Below are positions 46,729 to 57,623 of a stretch of 64,000 bases of DNA, one piece after another (within the stretch, counting starts at the first letter, position 1; each line of letters begins with the position of its first letter). The translations under genes were made by a program, and so were the position numbers. The notes under the pieces are model-generated. The model ran no database searches. It saw nothing but the letters and a program-made list of their open reading frames with translations, and was not told where the DNA came from. Source of the DNA: Pseudoalteromonas shioyasakiensis (GTDB taxonomy: Bacteria > Pseudomonadota > Gammaproteobacteria > Enterobacterales > Alteromonadaceae). The DNA lies in NCBI RefSeq assembly GCF_024518675.1, contig NZ_JANIGL010000002.1:682001-746000 (forward strand), in the 5' to 3' direction.

Positions 46729-47733
46729 CTAACTACCTACCCGCTCAATTATAGCAATCTGTGTAGCAGGAATAATCTCTTGCTCTATCCAACTACCTAG
46801 CTCAGCTAAAGCTCTATGCTCTTTTGAAACATCAACAATATAACGAAGGGTGGGTAATACGTTATTCATATAGCCCAGCTTGCCATCACGCAAGTTTAAT
46901 CGGCAAAATATACCTGCCGCCTTTAAATGGCGTTGGACACCGGTTAAATCAAACCATTGGGTAAATTCGGAGAAGTCCACATCTTTGATCAGGCCTTGCT
47001 GCTTAAACTCTGCAAATGCATGCTTAAGCAAGTATTCAAGCTCATCATGGGGTAATTTAAAATAGCAATCACGCAGTAGCGACACCAAGTCATAACACAC
47101 AGGACCTTGTACGGCGTCTTGATAATCAATAATGGCCCATTGTTGATTGCTACGCATAATATTCCGGCTATGGAAATCACGGTGAACAGTCACCGTCGGT
47201 TGTGCCAAAATATTTTCTATCAATACTTCGCAGCTACTTTGCCAAGTAGCTTTTGTTGCATCGTTTAATTCTAAAGCTAAAAAACCTTCTACTAGCCACT
47301 CTAAGAATATACTCAATTCAAATTCTAAAAAGTTGCGGTCAAAATCTTTCATATGCTCGACTGGCGGCATCTTTGCCCACTGCGCACTTAGATTGATGAG
47401 ATGTTTGTAATGATTAGTGCGCTCTTTATCACCGAGTAAGTCAGCAAGGTGAGTGTTACCCAGATCACTTAATAAGAAAAAACCTTGTTTTTCGTCAGCG
47501 TGGAGAATTTTAGGTAGGGTAAAACCATGCTCTGAAAATACTTTATTAAGTTCGATATACGGAGTGTTATCGAGAACTTGCGGATCGGAATCCATTACAA
47601 TATAGCTATCTTGGCCTCTATTTAAGCGAAAATAGCGACGAAAACTGGCATCTCCCGTGATCGCAGCTAACTGATATTCGTCATCATTAAAGTGCGGGGT
47701 TAAAAACTGTTGTAAACTTTTAAAACGATTCAT
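46729..47733 (-). CDS. amgK: N-acetylmuramate/N-acetylglucosamine kinase AmgK
   Basis: 334 residues of the aminoglycoside-phosphotransferase fold. Catalytic loop HRDFHSRNIM and the metal site IDYQDA mark the kinase. AmgK phosphorylates MurNAc and GlcNAc at the anomeric carbon. Its place before murU and divergent from lptD is the same as in Pseudomonas putida. Confidence 0.93.
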   Translation of the reverse strand: MNRFKSLQQFLTPHFNDDEYQLAAITGDASFRRYFRLNRGQDSYIVMDSDPQVLDNTPYIELNKVFSEHGFTLPKILHADEKQGFFLLSDLGNTHLADLLGDKERTNHYKHLINLSAQWAKMPPVEHMKDFDRNFLEFELSIFLEWLVEGFLALELNDATKATWQSSCEVLIENILAQPTVTVHRDFHSRNIMRSNQQWAIIDYQDAVQGPVCYDLVSLLRDCYFKLPHDELEYLLKHAFAEFKQQGLIKDVDFSEFTQWFDLTGVQRHLKAAGIFCRLNLRDGKLGYMNNVLPTLRYIVDVSKEHRALAELGSWIEQEIIPATQIAIIERVGS

Positions 47734-47836
47734 TACACTCGATATCTATTTTTCACTAAGTCAAATACTGTATTTGCCATTGTTTTCCTTTATTATGTCA
47801 GGCCTATATTCAATGACAGCATATTAAGGTTAATAA

Positions 47837-50080
47837 ATGAGCAAAACCTGGGGCATAATGATGCTAAGCGTAATTAGCGCACCATCGCTTGCCGAAACTG
47901 AGCTGACACACAACTTTTGTGGCAATTCAATGCAAACCAGAGCTTGGCAACCGCTTGCTGGCCTTGACTTGGGCATGGTCGATATCCGTTCAGATGATAT
48001 TGAACTGCTTGGTACCCAAAGCGCAGAATTTACCGGCAACGTTGATATTAACACCCTTACTATGACTTTGTCCGCACAAAGTGCACTAATTGACAAACAG
48101 CGTGGGTTACTTAATGCCACAGGCCCAATTACTTACCGTGACGCTGTGAGTGAAATAAACAGCGCCGGATTAAACGCTGATTTAAATAATTCACAAATAA
48201 GTTTACTTGGTGCTGATTACAAATTAACAGAGCAACAAGGTCACGGTGGGGCTGAAAAGCTCACAGTGAACGAGTCTGGCTTAAACCTGCTGAACGCAAG
48301 CTTTACTACTTGCCCTGGGGATGTTCCTTTGTGGGCGATTGAAGCGGATGAAATTGATTTATCTCGTGAAGAGGGCTGGGGTGAAACGCATGATATGGTG
48401 TTGCGCATCATGGATACCCCCGTGTTGTACTTACCTTATTTTACATTTCCCATTGATGACCGTCGAAAGTCTGGCCTACTAACACCGAACTTTTCAGCTT
48501 CCGATCGTTATGGTATCGAGTCAGTTACTCCTTATTACTGGAACATTGCGCCCAATTACGATGCTACGATAACACCCAGGTATATGTCTAAAAAAGGACT
48601 GCAATTAATTACCGAGTTTCGTTATTTGAGTGAAAGCAGTGAAGGTTTATTAGGCTTAGAATATTTAAATAAAGATGATTCAGAGCCTGAGCTAGATGAA
48701 CGCTACCTTTTTCACTGGCAGCAACAAAGTTACTTTGGTGATAATTGGCGTGCCAGCATAGATATAACCAATGTCAGTGACGATAACTACCTGACTGATT
48801 TAGGTTCGGATTATGCCACCAGAACAGATACTCAACTTTACCGTACAGGGGCTCTATCGTACCTTGGCGAACGCTGGCGCACCGATATAAAAGTGCAAAA
48901 CTTTGAGGTATTGGGTAATCACGTTGAATCCTATGCTGCTTGGCCGCAAATTAGCTTCTCTCAAACCGCACCTTTTCGCTTTAGTGATATTGATTTAACG
49001 TTAGACGGTGAGTTAAGCCATTTTACTAATAGTTCAGCTGTTATTGACAGAGCCACACGGTTACACCTTGAACCAAAGGCTAGTTATGGCTATCAAGAAT
49101 ATGCATGGTCGTTTTTATCTGAATTTAGTGTACTTCACACAAGATACAAGCAAGAAGGTGATTTAGCGGGCAGCGGCTTCTCTGATACAGTATCTCGAAC
49201 CCTGCCTAAAGTTCGTTTATACAGCCAGCTAAATTTTGAGCGTGATACTAAATTGGTCGAGAACGGTATTCAAACACTTGAGCCTCAAGTGCAATACCTT
49301 TACACACCTGATGAAGATCAGTCTGATATAGGTTTATACGATACCACCAAACTACAAGATGACTTTTTTGGTTTGTTTCGCGATAGCCGATTTTCAAGTA
49401 TTGACCGTATTGCAACGGCCAATCAATTTACACTCGGTGCCACAACCCGGCTATTTAATGATAATAGTGAAGAATTATTTAACTTTAGTGCCGGGCAAAT
49501 CTTTTATTTAACTGACTCAGCTAAACCAACGGAGCAAGGTTTGAACTCCGACACCAACTATAATGCCTTGTTTGCAGCACAAAGCATGATACATTGGCAC
49601 CGTCGTTGGTATTTATCTGGAGGTATCCAATATGACACCGATGGTAAACAAGTTATCCAATCTAACGTTACGTTAGACTATAAAGGTGACAATAATCAGC
49701 TTGTGCAATTGAACCATCGCTATGCAAATGATGTCTCAGGCAATACAATCGAACAAGTTGGTTTTTTTACTAGTTTTCCGATTAGTGAACAATGGCAGTT
49801 CGTAAACAGCTACCACCGAGATTTAGAAACTGGACGTAGCATAGAAATGTTTACTGGATTGCAATATGAATCATGCTGTTGGGCGTTCCAATTAACAGCT
49901 AGTCGCCAAATTGAAACCGATTTAAACCAGGCTATAGGCCAAGAACAAGCTACATTTGATTCAAGTATAGGCTTTAATATTGTCTTGAAAGGATTAGGTA
50001 GTAAAAGCCGTTATGATGCACAAAAATTATTACAACAAGGTATTTTTGGCTATCGTAGACCGTATTTTCTTAATAACTAG
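47837..50080 (+). CDS. lptD: LPS-assembly outer membrane protein LptD
   Basis: 747 residues. A short signal peptide (about 1-19) leads to an N-terminal OstA-like jellyroll (about 35-200) and a large C-terminal beta-barrel. The four cysteines of LptD disulfide rearrangement are present: C28 (NFCGN), one at TTCPGD near 155-156 and the pair in YESCCWAF near the C-terminus. LptD with LptE inserts LPS into the outer leaflet. AAGG precedes the ATG. First gene of lptD-surA-pdxA-rsmA-apaG-apaH. Confidence 0.97.
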   Translation: MSKTWGIMMLSVISAPSLAETELTHNFCGNSMQTRAWQPLAGLDLGMVDIRSDDIELLGTQSAEFTGNVDINTLTMTLSAQSALIDKQRGLLNATGPITYRDAVSEINSAGLNADLNNSQISLLGADYKLTEQQGHGGAEKLTVNESGLNLLNASFTTCPGDVPLWAIEADEIDLSREEGWGETHDMVLRIMDTPVLYLPYFTFPIDDRRKSGLLTPNFSASDRYGIESVTPYYWNIAPNYDATITPRYMSKKGLQLITEFRYLSESSEGLLGLEYLNKDDSEPELDERYLFHWQQQSYFGDNWRASIDITNVSDDNYLTDLGSDYATRTDTQLYRTGALSYLGERWRTDIKVQNFEVLGNHVESYAAWPQISFSQTAPFRFSDIDLTLDGELSHFTNSSAVIDRATRLHLEPKASYGYQEYAWSFLSEFSVLHTRYKQEGDLAGSGFSDTVSRTLPKVRLYSQLNFERDTKLVENGIQTLEPQVQYLYTPDEDQSDIGLYDTTKLQDDFFGLFRDSRFSSIDRIATANQFTLGATTRLFNDNSEELFNFSAGQIFYLTDSAKPTEQGLNSDTNYNALFAAQSMIHWHRRWYLSGGIQYDTDGKQVIQSNVTLDYKGDNNQLVQLNHRYANDVSGNTIEQVGFFTSFPISEQWQFVNSYHRDLETGRSIEMFTGLQYESCCWAFQLTASRQIETDLNQAIGQEQATFDSSIGFNIVLKGLGSKSRYDAQKLLQQGIFGYRRPYFLNN

Positions 50081-50116
50081 TATTACCGTACTATTAGCAA
50101 GAGTATTAGAAAAAGT

Positions 50117-51412
50117 ATGAATTTAAAAAAATTATTAGCATCAGCTTTATTAAGCTTTGGCTTATGTCAAAGTGTTTTCGCAGCCCCAGTAGAAATAGAC
50201 AAAGTGGTAGGCATCGTTAACCAGGGTGTAATTTTACAAAGTGAAGTAGACACCATAGTTAACCGTGTTAAAGCACAAGCAAAAGAGCAAGGTCAAGAGT
50301 TACCATCTGATGAAACCTTGCGCATTCAAGCAATGGAACGCTTGGTTAACCAGACCCTGATGATGCAATTGGCTGAACGTATGGGCCTTGAAATCTCAGA
50401 TAGTCAACTTGATCAAACTCTAGTCGGCATGGCAAAAGAGCAAGGCGGTACTATTGCTGACTTACGCCGTACTATCGAAGCATCAGGCGAGAGCTTTCAA
50501 TCTTACCGCGAAGAAATTCGTAAAGAGATCACCACGCAGCAAGTAATGCGTGCAAATGTTGATCGTCGTATTTATATCAGTCCTCAAGAGGTTGATAACT
50601 TACTCAAGATTATGGAAAGCCAAGGACAAAACACCGAAGAGTACGATATTGGTCATATCCTAATAGACATTCCAAACAATGCCACTGCTGATGAAATAGC
50701 CAGTGCTAAAACCCGTGCTGATAAAGTAATTGAGTTTTTGCAAGACGGCAAAGAATTTAAACGTATCGCAATTTCGTCTTCAAGTGGTTCAAAGGCCCTT
50801 GAAGGTGGTCAGCTTGGCTGGATGAGTATTAATGAAATGCCCTCTTTATTTGCAGAAGCCGTAAAAGGCGCAAAAAAAGAGGCTATTATCGGCCCTCTTC
50901 GTTCTGGCGCTGGTTTTCATATTGTAAAAGTACAAGATATTCGTGGTCGCCAAGTTGTTGAAACAACTGAAGTGCGTTCGCGTCATATTTTAATTAAGCC
51001 ATCGATTATTTTAAGTGAAGAAAAAGCCCGTACCATGCTAAATGGTTTCGCTAAAGAATTACGCGCCGGTACTGCCGATTTTGGCGAGTTAGCCAAAGAG
51101 TACTCTGAAGACCCTGGTTCAGCGCTTAAAGGGGGGGAGTACGATTGGACAGACCCTACAACTTACGTTCCTGCCTTTAGAGATACTTTATTATCGCTTG
51201 ATAAAAACGAAATAAGCGATCCGTTTAGAACAACTTTTGGCTGGCATATTGTGCAACTACTTGATAAACGAGTTGCAGATAAAACAGAAATAGCTAAACG
51301 AAACCGTGCACATGGCATGTTGTTTAACCGTAAGTTTAAAGAAGAAAGTTTTAACTGGCAGCAAGAAATGCGTGAACAAGCCCATGTTGAAATTTTCCCA
51401 ATTGATGAGTAA
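50117..51412 (+). CDS. surA: Periplasmic peptidyl-prolyl isomerase/chaperone SurA
   Basis: 431 residues. Signal peptide (about 1-22), N-terminal SurA helical domain (about 25-170), two parvulin domains (about 172-273, beginning YDIGHILIDIP; about 283-385, beginning SRHILIKPS) and a C-terminal helix. SurA delivers outer-membrane proteins, including LptD, to the BAM complex. It follows lptD by 36 bases. Confidence 0.97.
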   Translation: MNLKKLLASALLSFGLCQSVFAAPVEIDKVVGIVNQGVILQSEVDTIVNRVKAQAKEQGQELPSDETLRIQAMERLVNQTLMMQLAERMGLEISDSQLDQTLVGMAKEQGGTIADLRRTIEASGESFQSYREEIRKEITTQQVMRANVDRRIYISPQEVDNLLKIMESQGQNTEEYDIGHILIDIPNNATADEIASAKTRADKVIEFLQDGKEFKRIAISSSSGSKALEGGQLGWMSINEMPSLFAEAVKGAKKEAIIGPLRSGAGFHIVKVQDIRGRQVVETTEVRSRHILIKPSIILSEEKARTMLNGFAKELRAGTADFGELAKEYSEDPGSALKGGEYDWTDPTTYVPAFRDTLLSLDKNEISDPFRTTFGWHIVQLLDKRVADKTEIAKRNRAHGMLFNRKFKEESFNWQQEMREQAHVEIFPIDE

Positions 51413-51415
51413 CTA

Positions 51416-52408
51416 ATGACGTTACGTATTGCAATAACGCCCGGCGAACCCGCCGGGATTGGCCCAGATTTATTACTTAAGTTAGCCCAGCATGACTGGC
51501 CTGCCCAACTTGTGGTGATAGCCGATGGTCAATTATTAAAACAGCGTGCTGAACAACTTGGCTTAGACATTACATTAATTCCCTTTGATGAGTCAGCTCC
51601 TGCAGCCACGAGCCCTGCTGGCAGCGTATACCTGCATCAAGTAGATTTAGGCGCACAAGTACAATTAGGTGTACTTGATGATGCTAATGGTCAATATGTA
51701 CTTGATACGCTTAGGATTGCATCAGAGAAAAACATGGATGGTACTTTTGATGCAGTGGTAACTGGTCCTGTACATAAGGGCATCATAAATAAAGCCGGCA
51801 TTTCGTTCAGTGGCCATACTGAATACTTTGCTCAGCAGTCGAATACCGCTGACGTAGTAATGATGTTAGCGACCGAAGGCTTACGTGTCGCCCTAGTGAC
51901 AACACACATTCCTCTGGCATATGTATCTCGAGCTATTACCGTTGAGCGCTTATCGAAAGTAGCGGGCATTTTAAATCACGATTTACAAACTAAGTTTGGT
52001 ATTGAAAAGCCACGGATCCTAGTGTGTGGCTTAAATCCGCACGCTGGTGAAGATGGTCATCTAGGCCGTGAAGAAATTGAAACTATTACGCCTACTCTTG
52101 AGCTATTAAATAATCAGGGAATGAATCTCATTGGTCCATTGCCTGCTGATACATTGTTTCAAGATAAATACCTTGCACAAGCAGACGCTGTACTTGCAAT
52201 GTATCACGATCAAGGTTTACCTGTGCTAAAATACAAAGGATTTGGTAAGTCAGTGAACATCACTTTAGGTTTACCTTTTATTCGCACCTCAGTTGACCAT
52301 GGTACAGCATTAGATTTAGCTGGTACTGGCCATGCTGAAGTGGGTAGTTTTGAACTAGCGATCCGCGAAGCAATTAAGCTCGCCCATGAAAAAGCACAGA
52401 ATCAATGA
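51416..52408 (+). CDS. pdxA: 4-hydroxythreonine-4-phosphate dehydrogenase
   Basis: 330 residues. [11 protein letters not shown] at the N-terminus, then metal-binding His in [24 protein letters not shown] and MYHDQGL. PdxA acts in the DXP-dependent pyridoxal phosphate route with PdxJ. It follows surA by three bases, and its stop overlaps the rsmA start by four (ATGA). Confidence 0.97.
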   Translation: MTLRIAITPGEPAGIGPDLLLKLAQHDWPAQLVVIADGQLLKQRAEQLGLDITLIPFDESAPAATSPAGSVYLHQVDLGAQVQLGVLDDANGQYVLDTLRIASEKNMDGTFDAVVTGPVHKGIINKAGISFSGHTEYFAQQSNTADVVMMLATEGLRVALVTTHIPLAYVSRAITVERLSKVAGILNHDLQTKFGIEKPRILVCGLNPHAGEDGHLGREEIETITPTLELLNNQGMNLIGPLPADTLFQDKYLAQADAVLAMYHDQGLPVLKYKGFGKSVNITLGLPFIRTSVDHGTALDLAGTGHAEVGSFELAIREAIKLAHEKAQNQ

Positions 52409-53211
52409 CAGATAAAGTACATTTAGGACACCGCGCCCGTAAACGTTTTGGCCAGAACTTTTTATTCGATGAATCGATCATCGATAAAATCGTTACCGCT
52501 ATCGACCCAAAACCTGAAGATAACCTAGTAGAAATTGGCCCTGGTCTTGGTGCTATCACTGAGCCTGTAACTGAATTAAGCGGTCATTTAACCGTTGTTG
52601 AACTAGATAAAGATCTTGCCCAGCGCTTAACAGAACACCCATTTTTAGGCCCAAAACTGACCGTGCATCAAGGTGATGCAATGAAGTTTGATTTTGCCAG
52701 CTTAGTACGCGATGACAAAAAATTAAAAGTGTTTGGTAACTTGCCATACAACATTTCAACACCACTGTTGTTCCACCTTTTTGAATTTGCAGATAATGTT
52801 GAACACATGCATTTCATGCTACAAAAAGAAGTTGTAAAGCGCATGGTTGCAGGCCCAGGCAGCAAAACATTTGGCCGTTTAAGCGTGATGACTCAATATT
52901 ACTGTCATGCAATGCCAGTGGTAGAAGTTCCACCTGAGTGCTTTAAGCCAGCCCCTAAAGTTGACTCTGCGGTTATTCGTTTAATTCCGAAAAAGCCAGA
53001 GCAACGCACAGCTAAAAGCGTAAAAATATTAAACACGGTATGCTTAGAAGCCTTTAACCAGCGCCGTAAAACACTGCGCAATAGCCTAGGTAACCTACTA
53101 ACAGCAGATGAACTGACAAGTATTGGTATTGATATTACACTTCGTGCTGAGAGCCTTTCATTACAACAATTTATAGATATAGCTAATTGGATTTATGACA
53201 ACAAGCAGTAA
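52405..53211 (+). CDS. rsmA: 16S rRNA (A1518/A1519-N6)-dimethyltransferase
   Basis: 268 residues. S-adenosylmethionine-binding [12 protein letters not shown] (about 46-57), catalytic [12 protein letters not shown] at 111-122 (N-L-P-Y), and a C-terminal helical domain with [10 protein letters not shown]. RsmA (KsgA) dimethylates two adjacent adenines in helix 45 of 16S rRNA in late 30S assembly. It overlaps pdxA by four and apaG by 17 bases. Confidence 0.97.
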   Translation: MTDKVHLGHRARKRFGQNFLFDESIIDKIVTAIDPKPEDNLVEIGPGLGAITEPVTELSGHLTVVELDKDLAQRLTEHPFLGPKLTVHQGDAMKFDFASLVRDDKKLKVFGNLPYNISTPLLFHLFEFADNVEHMHFMLQKEVVKRMVAGPGSKTFGRLSVMTQYYCHAMPVVEVPPECFKPAPKVDSAVIRLIPKKPEQRTAKSVKILNTVCLEAFNQRRKTLRNSLGNLLTADELTSIGIDITLRAESLSLQQFIDIANWIYDNKQ

Positions 53212-53584
53212 TTTGGGCTCGCCCATTAAAGTATCGGTTGAAACGTTTTATGTAGAAGGTCAGTCGCAACCTGAACTTGATAAATACGTTTTTGCGTATT
53301 CTATTACCATTAAAAACCACAGTTTATGTAGTGCAAAGTTGGTTAGCCGCTACTGGTTGATAACGGATGCAAATGGTAAAGAAGTAGAAGTACAAGGCGA
53401 AGGCGTAGTGGGTGAAAAGCCAACTATTGGTCCTGGTGAGAGCTACAAATACACCAGCGGTGCCGTACTCGATACACCAGTAGGCACTATGCAAGGTTAC
53501 TACACGTTAAAAAATGAGTTTGGCACTGAGTTTGATGCCCCTATTAATGTGTTTAGATTAGCTCAGCCAAACATTTTGCATTAA
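53195..53584 (+). CDS. apaG: ApaG protein
   Basis: 129 residues of the small FN3-like beta-sandwich family: [33 protein letters not shown]-like [30 protein letters not shown]. The role of ApaG is unsettled (Mg/Co resistance phenotype in Salmonella). Its ATG lies inside the end of rsmA, and apaH follows six bases after its stop. Confidence 0.95.
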   Translation: MTTSSNLGSPIKVSVETFYVEGQSQPELDKYVFAYSITIKNHSLCSAKLVSRYWLITDANGKEVEVQGEGVVGEKPTIGPGESYKYTSGAVLDTPVGTMQGYYTLKNEFGTEFDAPINVFRLAQPNILH

Positions 53585-53590
53585 TTTACT

Positions 53591-54406
53591 ATGGCTAACT
53601 ATGCGATAGGTGATTTACAGGGCTGTTTTGATGAGTTTCAAGCCCTGTTACAACAGGTTGACTTTAATCCGAGTAAAGATCACCTATACTTGGTAGGCGA
53701 TATTGTGGCGCGAGGTCCAAACTCGCTTGCATGTTTAGAGTATCTATATCAAAACCAAGATAGCATCACAGTGACACTGGGTAATCATGACCTACACCTG
53801 ATTGCTTGTTACCTGTTGCATAAACCAATAAACCCCAAAGATAAACTACACGAGGTCTTTGCCTCAGCTGCACTCCCCGCTTATATCGACTTATTATTAA
53901 AACAACCTTTAGCCTTATGGCTTGAACACGAAAATGTGTTTATGTCTCATGCAGGGCTAAACCCAGATTGGTCAATAAACAAAGCACTCGAACACGCTCA
54001 ATTTGCACAAAAATGTTATCAAGGTGATCAGGCTACGGTATTTTTCCAGCGCATGTATGATCAGCACCCGACTCTTTGGCATGAGCAATTAACTGACTAT
54101 GAGCAGTTTCGCTATATTATTAATTACTTTACCCGAATGCGATACCTAACTGTCGATGGCCAGTTAGACCTTAAATGTAAGGGAGCGATTGCTGACTCAA
54201 ATACAATAATCCCTTGGTTTTCACATCCGCGCTTTGAGGATTTTAAAAAACATATCGTATTTGGTCATTGGGCTGCTTTAGAAGGGAAAACAAACCACAC
54301 AAATATTCACGCCCTTGATACAGGCTGTGTGTGGGGCGGTGCGATGACTTTAATGGAACTAAACAATAAGCAATGCTTTAGTGTTATTTCGAGGCATTCT
54401 AACTAA
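53591..54406 (+). CDS. apaH: Bis(5'-nucleosyl)-tetraphosphatase, symmetrical
   Basis: 271 residues of the metallophosphatase fold: GDLQGCFDEF (residues 7-16), GDIVARGPNS, GNHDLH, and His in SHAGLNPDW and FGHWAA. ApaH hydrolyses Ap4A to two ADP and removes Np4A caps from RNA. Last gene of the lptD operon. Confidence 0.97.
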   Translation: MANYAIGDLQGCFDEFQALLQQVDFNPSKDHLYLVGDIVARGPNSLACLEYLYQNQDSITVTLGNHDLHLIACYLLHKPINPKDKLHEVFASAALPAYIDLLLKQPLALWLEHENVFMSHAGLNPDWSINKALEHAQFAQKCYQGDQATVFFQRMYDQHPTLWHEQLTDYEQFRYIINYFTRMRYLTVDGQLDLKCKGAIADSNTIIPWFSHPRFEDFKKHIVFGHWAALEGKTNHTNIHALDTGCVWGGAMTLMELNNKQCFSVISRHSN

Positions 54407-54537
54407 TTTAACTGAAAAAAAAGCGTTCTTCTGTTAGATTTAGTATAATAATTGTTAAAAGTAATGAAATTTAATTACTTAACTTATCTGCAACTATGCC
54501 GATAAAGTCTAATTACTACTCTTTTATGGAAATTCAT

Positions 54538-56553
54538 ATGAACTTAACTGTTAGCCAGCGTATTTGGGGTGGATTCATTTGTATCACCTTATTGCTTCTT
54601 TTAATTGGGGGTAACTCACTGTTCAGAATTGCAAATATAAACAATTCTTCGCAACAGGTTAATCAACTATCACTACCTGCATTAGAGGAAAGTTCAGATC
54701 TTCAAGTTGAGTTCATATTAATGAGTAAAGCCGCGCAGGCAAGTTTTTACACCACGTCAGCTGCAGAACTTGCGCCGGTAAAAACAGCTATTGAGCAACG
54801 CAAACAAGCCTTTGCCAAATCAAAAACACAATTACAAAGCATTGTTGGCGACCACCCACAGCTAAATCAAAGCAGCCAAGAGGTTCAGCAAACATACGAT
54901 AGTTTTATTAAAGCTGTTGATAGCCTATTAAGCGATAAAGCGACTGAACTTGAACTTAACAAAAAGCTACGTAACCAATTAGAGAATATTGAGCTTGCTG
55001 CTGAAGACGCCAATTCAGTGGTATTAGATATTATCGATATAGATGGCCTTGAAGAAAACGATGCGCGCGCCTACCAAGCTGCTAATATGCTTGAAAATAA
55101 CTTTTTGTCTTTAGTGACCAACAGTACCGATATGCTAACGGTGCGCACTCAAAATACCCTAGATATCGTAAAAAATGAACAACTATATTATTTAGAAGAA
55201 GTAGAGCGTAGCGTTAACTTATTAAAGCCAGCTGTTGAAGCGGATAATCCTGATTTATTTGCCGATTTAAATAATTATTTAGTCGTTATTCGCGATAATA
55301 TCCAAGGCGCCAATAGTCTATCTGCTAATAAAAAGCGTCTAATTGATGTAATTGCAATGACAAAGTCAGAGCTTGCTCAAGCTGATGCGGCCACGACAAC
55401 CGCATTAAAACAACTTAATGAACTCGTTGACCAAGCAAGTAATGTGGCTTTTGAACTGCAAAAAGGTGTGAGTAATGATGTAAACTCGGCCAATTTATGG
55501 ACATGGATTGGTATGATTACTGCGACTTTACTAGCTATTGTTGTTGCCTTTATTACTGTTAACCGCATTACCACACCACTTGCTGAAGTTAACCGCATTT
55601 TAGATATCGTAGCCAGCGGTGATATGACACAACGCTTAGATGACTCAGCTAAAGATGAGTTTGGTGAACTATCTCGTAGTTGTAATACTCTAATAGACAG
55701 CTTAAGAAGCCTAATTCAAGGGATTATTTCACGCTCGACACAACTTGCGGCCGCTTCCGAGCAAACATCAGCTATCACTGGTGAATCTAGCCAAGCCATT
55801 CGTAACCAACAAGCTCAGGTGGAACAAGCCGCTACAGCAACCACAGAAATGAGCAGCACATCGCAAACAGTAAGTAACAGTGCACAACAAGCATTGAAAG
55901 AAATAAAGAATGCTGATAAAGAAGCCGATCGTGTTAAAGGAATCTCAAGCCAAAATAAAGCAACCATAGAACAACTCGCTCGCGAAGTTGATGATGCATC
56001 GCAAGTGATCAACAAGCTACATCAAGACAGTGCTTCTATAGGCAGTATCCTTGATGTTATTCGTGGTATCGCTGATCAAACCAACTTACTTGCTCTAAAC
56101 GCCGCTATTGAAGCAGCCCGTGCCGGTGAGCAAGGTCGTGGTTTTGCCGTTGTAGCAGATGAAGTACGTTCGCTTGCCAGCAAAACCCAAGAGTCAACCC
56201 AAGAAATTCAAGCTATGATTGAATCACTACAAAGTGGTGCAGAAGCTGCTGTATCTGCTATGTCAAAAGGCAAGCAACAAGCAGAGTCATGCGTTGAGCA
56301 ATCAGATCTAGCTAATACTGCACTTGACTCGATTACCGCAGCTGTCGCACAAGCGCATGATGTGAGTGAAGAGATTTCAACCGCAGCACAAGAGCAACAG
56401 CAAGTATCACAAGAGATAAGTGAACGCCTAGAGTCTATTGTAGCCATTGCAGAACAAACGGCTGAGGGCGCGAACCAAACCAATATTTCAAGCTCAGAGG
56501 TTGCTAAGCTTGCAGAAGAGTTACGCTTATCAGTCGATGAATTTAAAGTATAA
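54538..56553 (+). CDS. Methyl-accepting chemotaxis protein
   Basis: 671 residues from the ATG at 54538 (ribosome binding site GGAA at a good distance); an in-frame start at 54496 would add 14 residues. Membrane helices at about 10-30 and 318-340 enclose a periplasmic helical ligand domain; HAMP follows (about 341-395), then the long cytoplasmic coiled coil with the hairpin tip [17 protein letters not shown] near residue 531. It ends EFKV, without the CheR-binding pentapeptide. Ligand unknown. Single gene with its own terminator. Confidence 0.95.
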   Translation: MNLTVSQRIWGGFICITLLLLLIGGNSLFRIANINNSSQQVNQLSLPALEESSDLQVEFILMSKAAQASFYTTSAAELAPVKTAIEQRKQAFAKSKTQLQSIVGDHPQLNQSSQEVQQTYDSFIKAVDSLLSDKATELELNKKLRNQLENIELAAEDANSVVLDIIDIDGLEENDARAYQAANMLENNFLSLVTNSTDMLTVRTQNTLDIVKNEQLYYLEEVERSVNLLKPAVEADNPDLFADLNNYLVVIRDNIQGANSLSANKKRLIDVIAMTKSELAQADAATTTALKQLNELVDQASNVAFELQKGVSNDVNSANLWTWIGMITATLLAIVVAFITVNRITTPLAEVNRILDIVASGDMTQRLDDSAKDEFGELSRSCNTLIDSLRSLIQGIISRSTQLAAASEQTSAITGESSQAIRNQQAQVEQAATATTEMSSTSQTVSNSAQQALKEIKNADKEADRVKGISSQNKATIEQLAREVDDASQVINKLHQDSASIGSILDVIRGIADQTNLLALNAAIEAARAGEQGRGFAVVADEVRSLASKTQESTQEIQAMIESLQSGAEAAVSAMSKGKQQAESCVEQSDLANTALDSITAAVAQAHDVSEEISTAAQEQQQVSQEISERLESIVAIAEQTAEGANQTNISSSEVAKLAEELRLSVDEFKV

Positions 56554-56571
56554 GAGCGTTAAAAAACCATT

Positions 56572-56606
56572 AAAAAGCCCAGCAAATACTTAGCTGGGCT
56601 TTTTTC
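56572..56606. terminator. Terminator between chemoreceptor gene and yajQ
   Basis: Perfect 12-bp stem AAAAAGCCCAGC / GCTGGGCTTTTT with a 9-base loop, and the T-run continues past the stem. The A-run on the other side lets it work for both convergent genes. Confidence 0.9.
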
Positions 56607-56638
56607 TTTAGCAAAGGCCTATCAAAACAGGCTTAAGA

Positions 56639-57121
56639 TTAATCTCTAAAGTTTTTAAATTGGAATGGCTGACCTAATTCAGCAGTACGCACTATTTGCA
56701 TTGCTTCTTGTAAATCATCACGCTTTTTGCCCGTTACACGCACTTCTTCACCTTGAATCGCTGCTTGTACTTTTACTTTTGAATCTTTAATTGCTTTAAC
56801 TAGCTTTTTAGCAACGTCTTTTTCAATACCTTGTTTAAGCGCAACATTTCTAAATACGTTTTTTCCGGCGCGAGAGATATCTTGCAACTCAAGGCTAGAT
56901 ACATCCATGCCACGCTTTGATATTTTATTTGCTAAGATATCAAACAATTGCATGACTTGGGCGTCAGCTTCTGCTTTAAGTTTTATGGTTTTATCGTTTA
57001 GCTCAATTGATGCATCAACGCCTCTAAAGTCAAAACGCGTTTCTAGTTCACGTTTGGCATTATCAACCGCATTTTGTGCTTCATTCATTTCTACTTCAGA
57101 TACGATATCGAAAGAAGGCAT
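56639..57121 (-). CDS. yajQ: YajQ family nucleotide-binding protein
   Basis: 160 residues starting [10 protein letters not shown], with ATG preceded by AGGAGAG. It has DUF520 segments [27 protein letters not shown] and [25 protein letters not shown]. YajQ proteins bind nucleotides; some Xanthomonas members bind c-di-GMP. Single gene divergent from the VanZ-like gene. Confidence 0.95.
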   Translation of the reverse strand: MPSFDIVSEVEMNEAQNAVDNAKRELETRFDFRGVDASIELNDKTIKLKAEADAQVMQLFDILANKISKRGMDVSSLELQDISRAGKNVFRNVALKQGIEKDVAKKLVKAIKDSKVKVQAAIQGEEVRVTGKKRDDLQEAMQIVRTAELGQPFQFKNFRD

Positions 57122-57272
57122 TAGTCTCTCCTAGCAAGATTTTTTAAATAAATATGGGGTGATTATAACGCCTATTTTATAAATCTTTACATTTTTCTGC
57201 GTTTCGTTCAGGTGCGATAAGAAATTTGTTTGATATACTACGGGTCTATTTTTAGACGATTTAGGATTTATC

Positions 57273-57623
57273 GTGACCCGGCGCGTATACCAAGCTCTTT
57301 TTTTAGTTAGCATAGTGGCTTTCACAGTTTTATTTGCCAAGGAAGTTAAAGGCGCTGCTAACCTATTTCCCCATATTGATAAGGTTGCCCATTTCGGTAT
57401 ATTTTTTATTCTTGCGGTGGTCATGGACAAAGCATTTAAAATCCCACTATGGGTGCAAATTTTAATGCTGGCAGGTTACGGCGCAGCAATAGAGGTAATG
57501 CAGGATATGCTCCCATACCGCCAAGCCTCAATAGGTGACTTTATTGCTGACTTTGCAGGTGCTGTCAGTTACTTCGTCATCAAGCTGGCTTTCCATTTAG
57601 GTAAAAAATCAAGCCATGAGTAA
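57273..57623 (+). CDS. VanZ-like family membrane protein
   Basis: 116 residues from a GTG with AGGA eight bases before it. Four hydrophobic segments and VanZ-like motifs: HIDKVAHFGIFFILA after the first helix, EVMQDMLPYRQASIGDFIADFAGA further on (the family has a Glu-x-x-Q...D-x-x-A-N/D signature). VanZ proteins of enterococci raise teicoplanin resistance; the gammaproteobacterial ones have no assigned role. It overlaps panE by eight bases. Confidence 0.85.
   Translation: MTRRVYQALFLVSIVAFTVLFAKEVKGAANLFPHIDKVAHFGIFFILAVVMDKAFKIPLWVQILMLAGYGAAIEVMQDMLPYRQASIGDFIADFAGAVSYFVIKLAFHLGKKSSHE

Noticed and set aside
57131..57430. 99-codon antisense frame over the VanZ-like gene
   Set aside because: Covers the divergent promoter region and VanZ-like coding sequence; no support.
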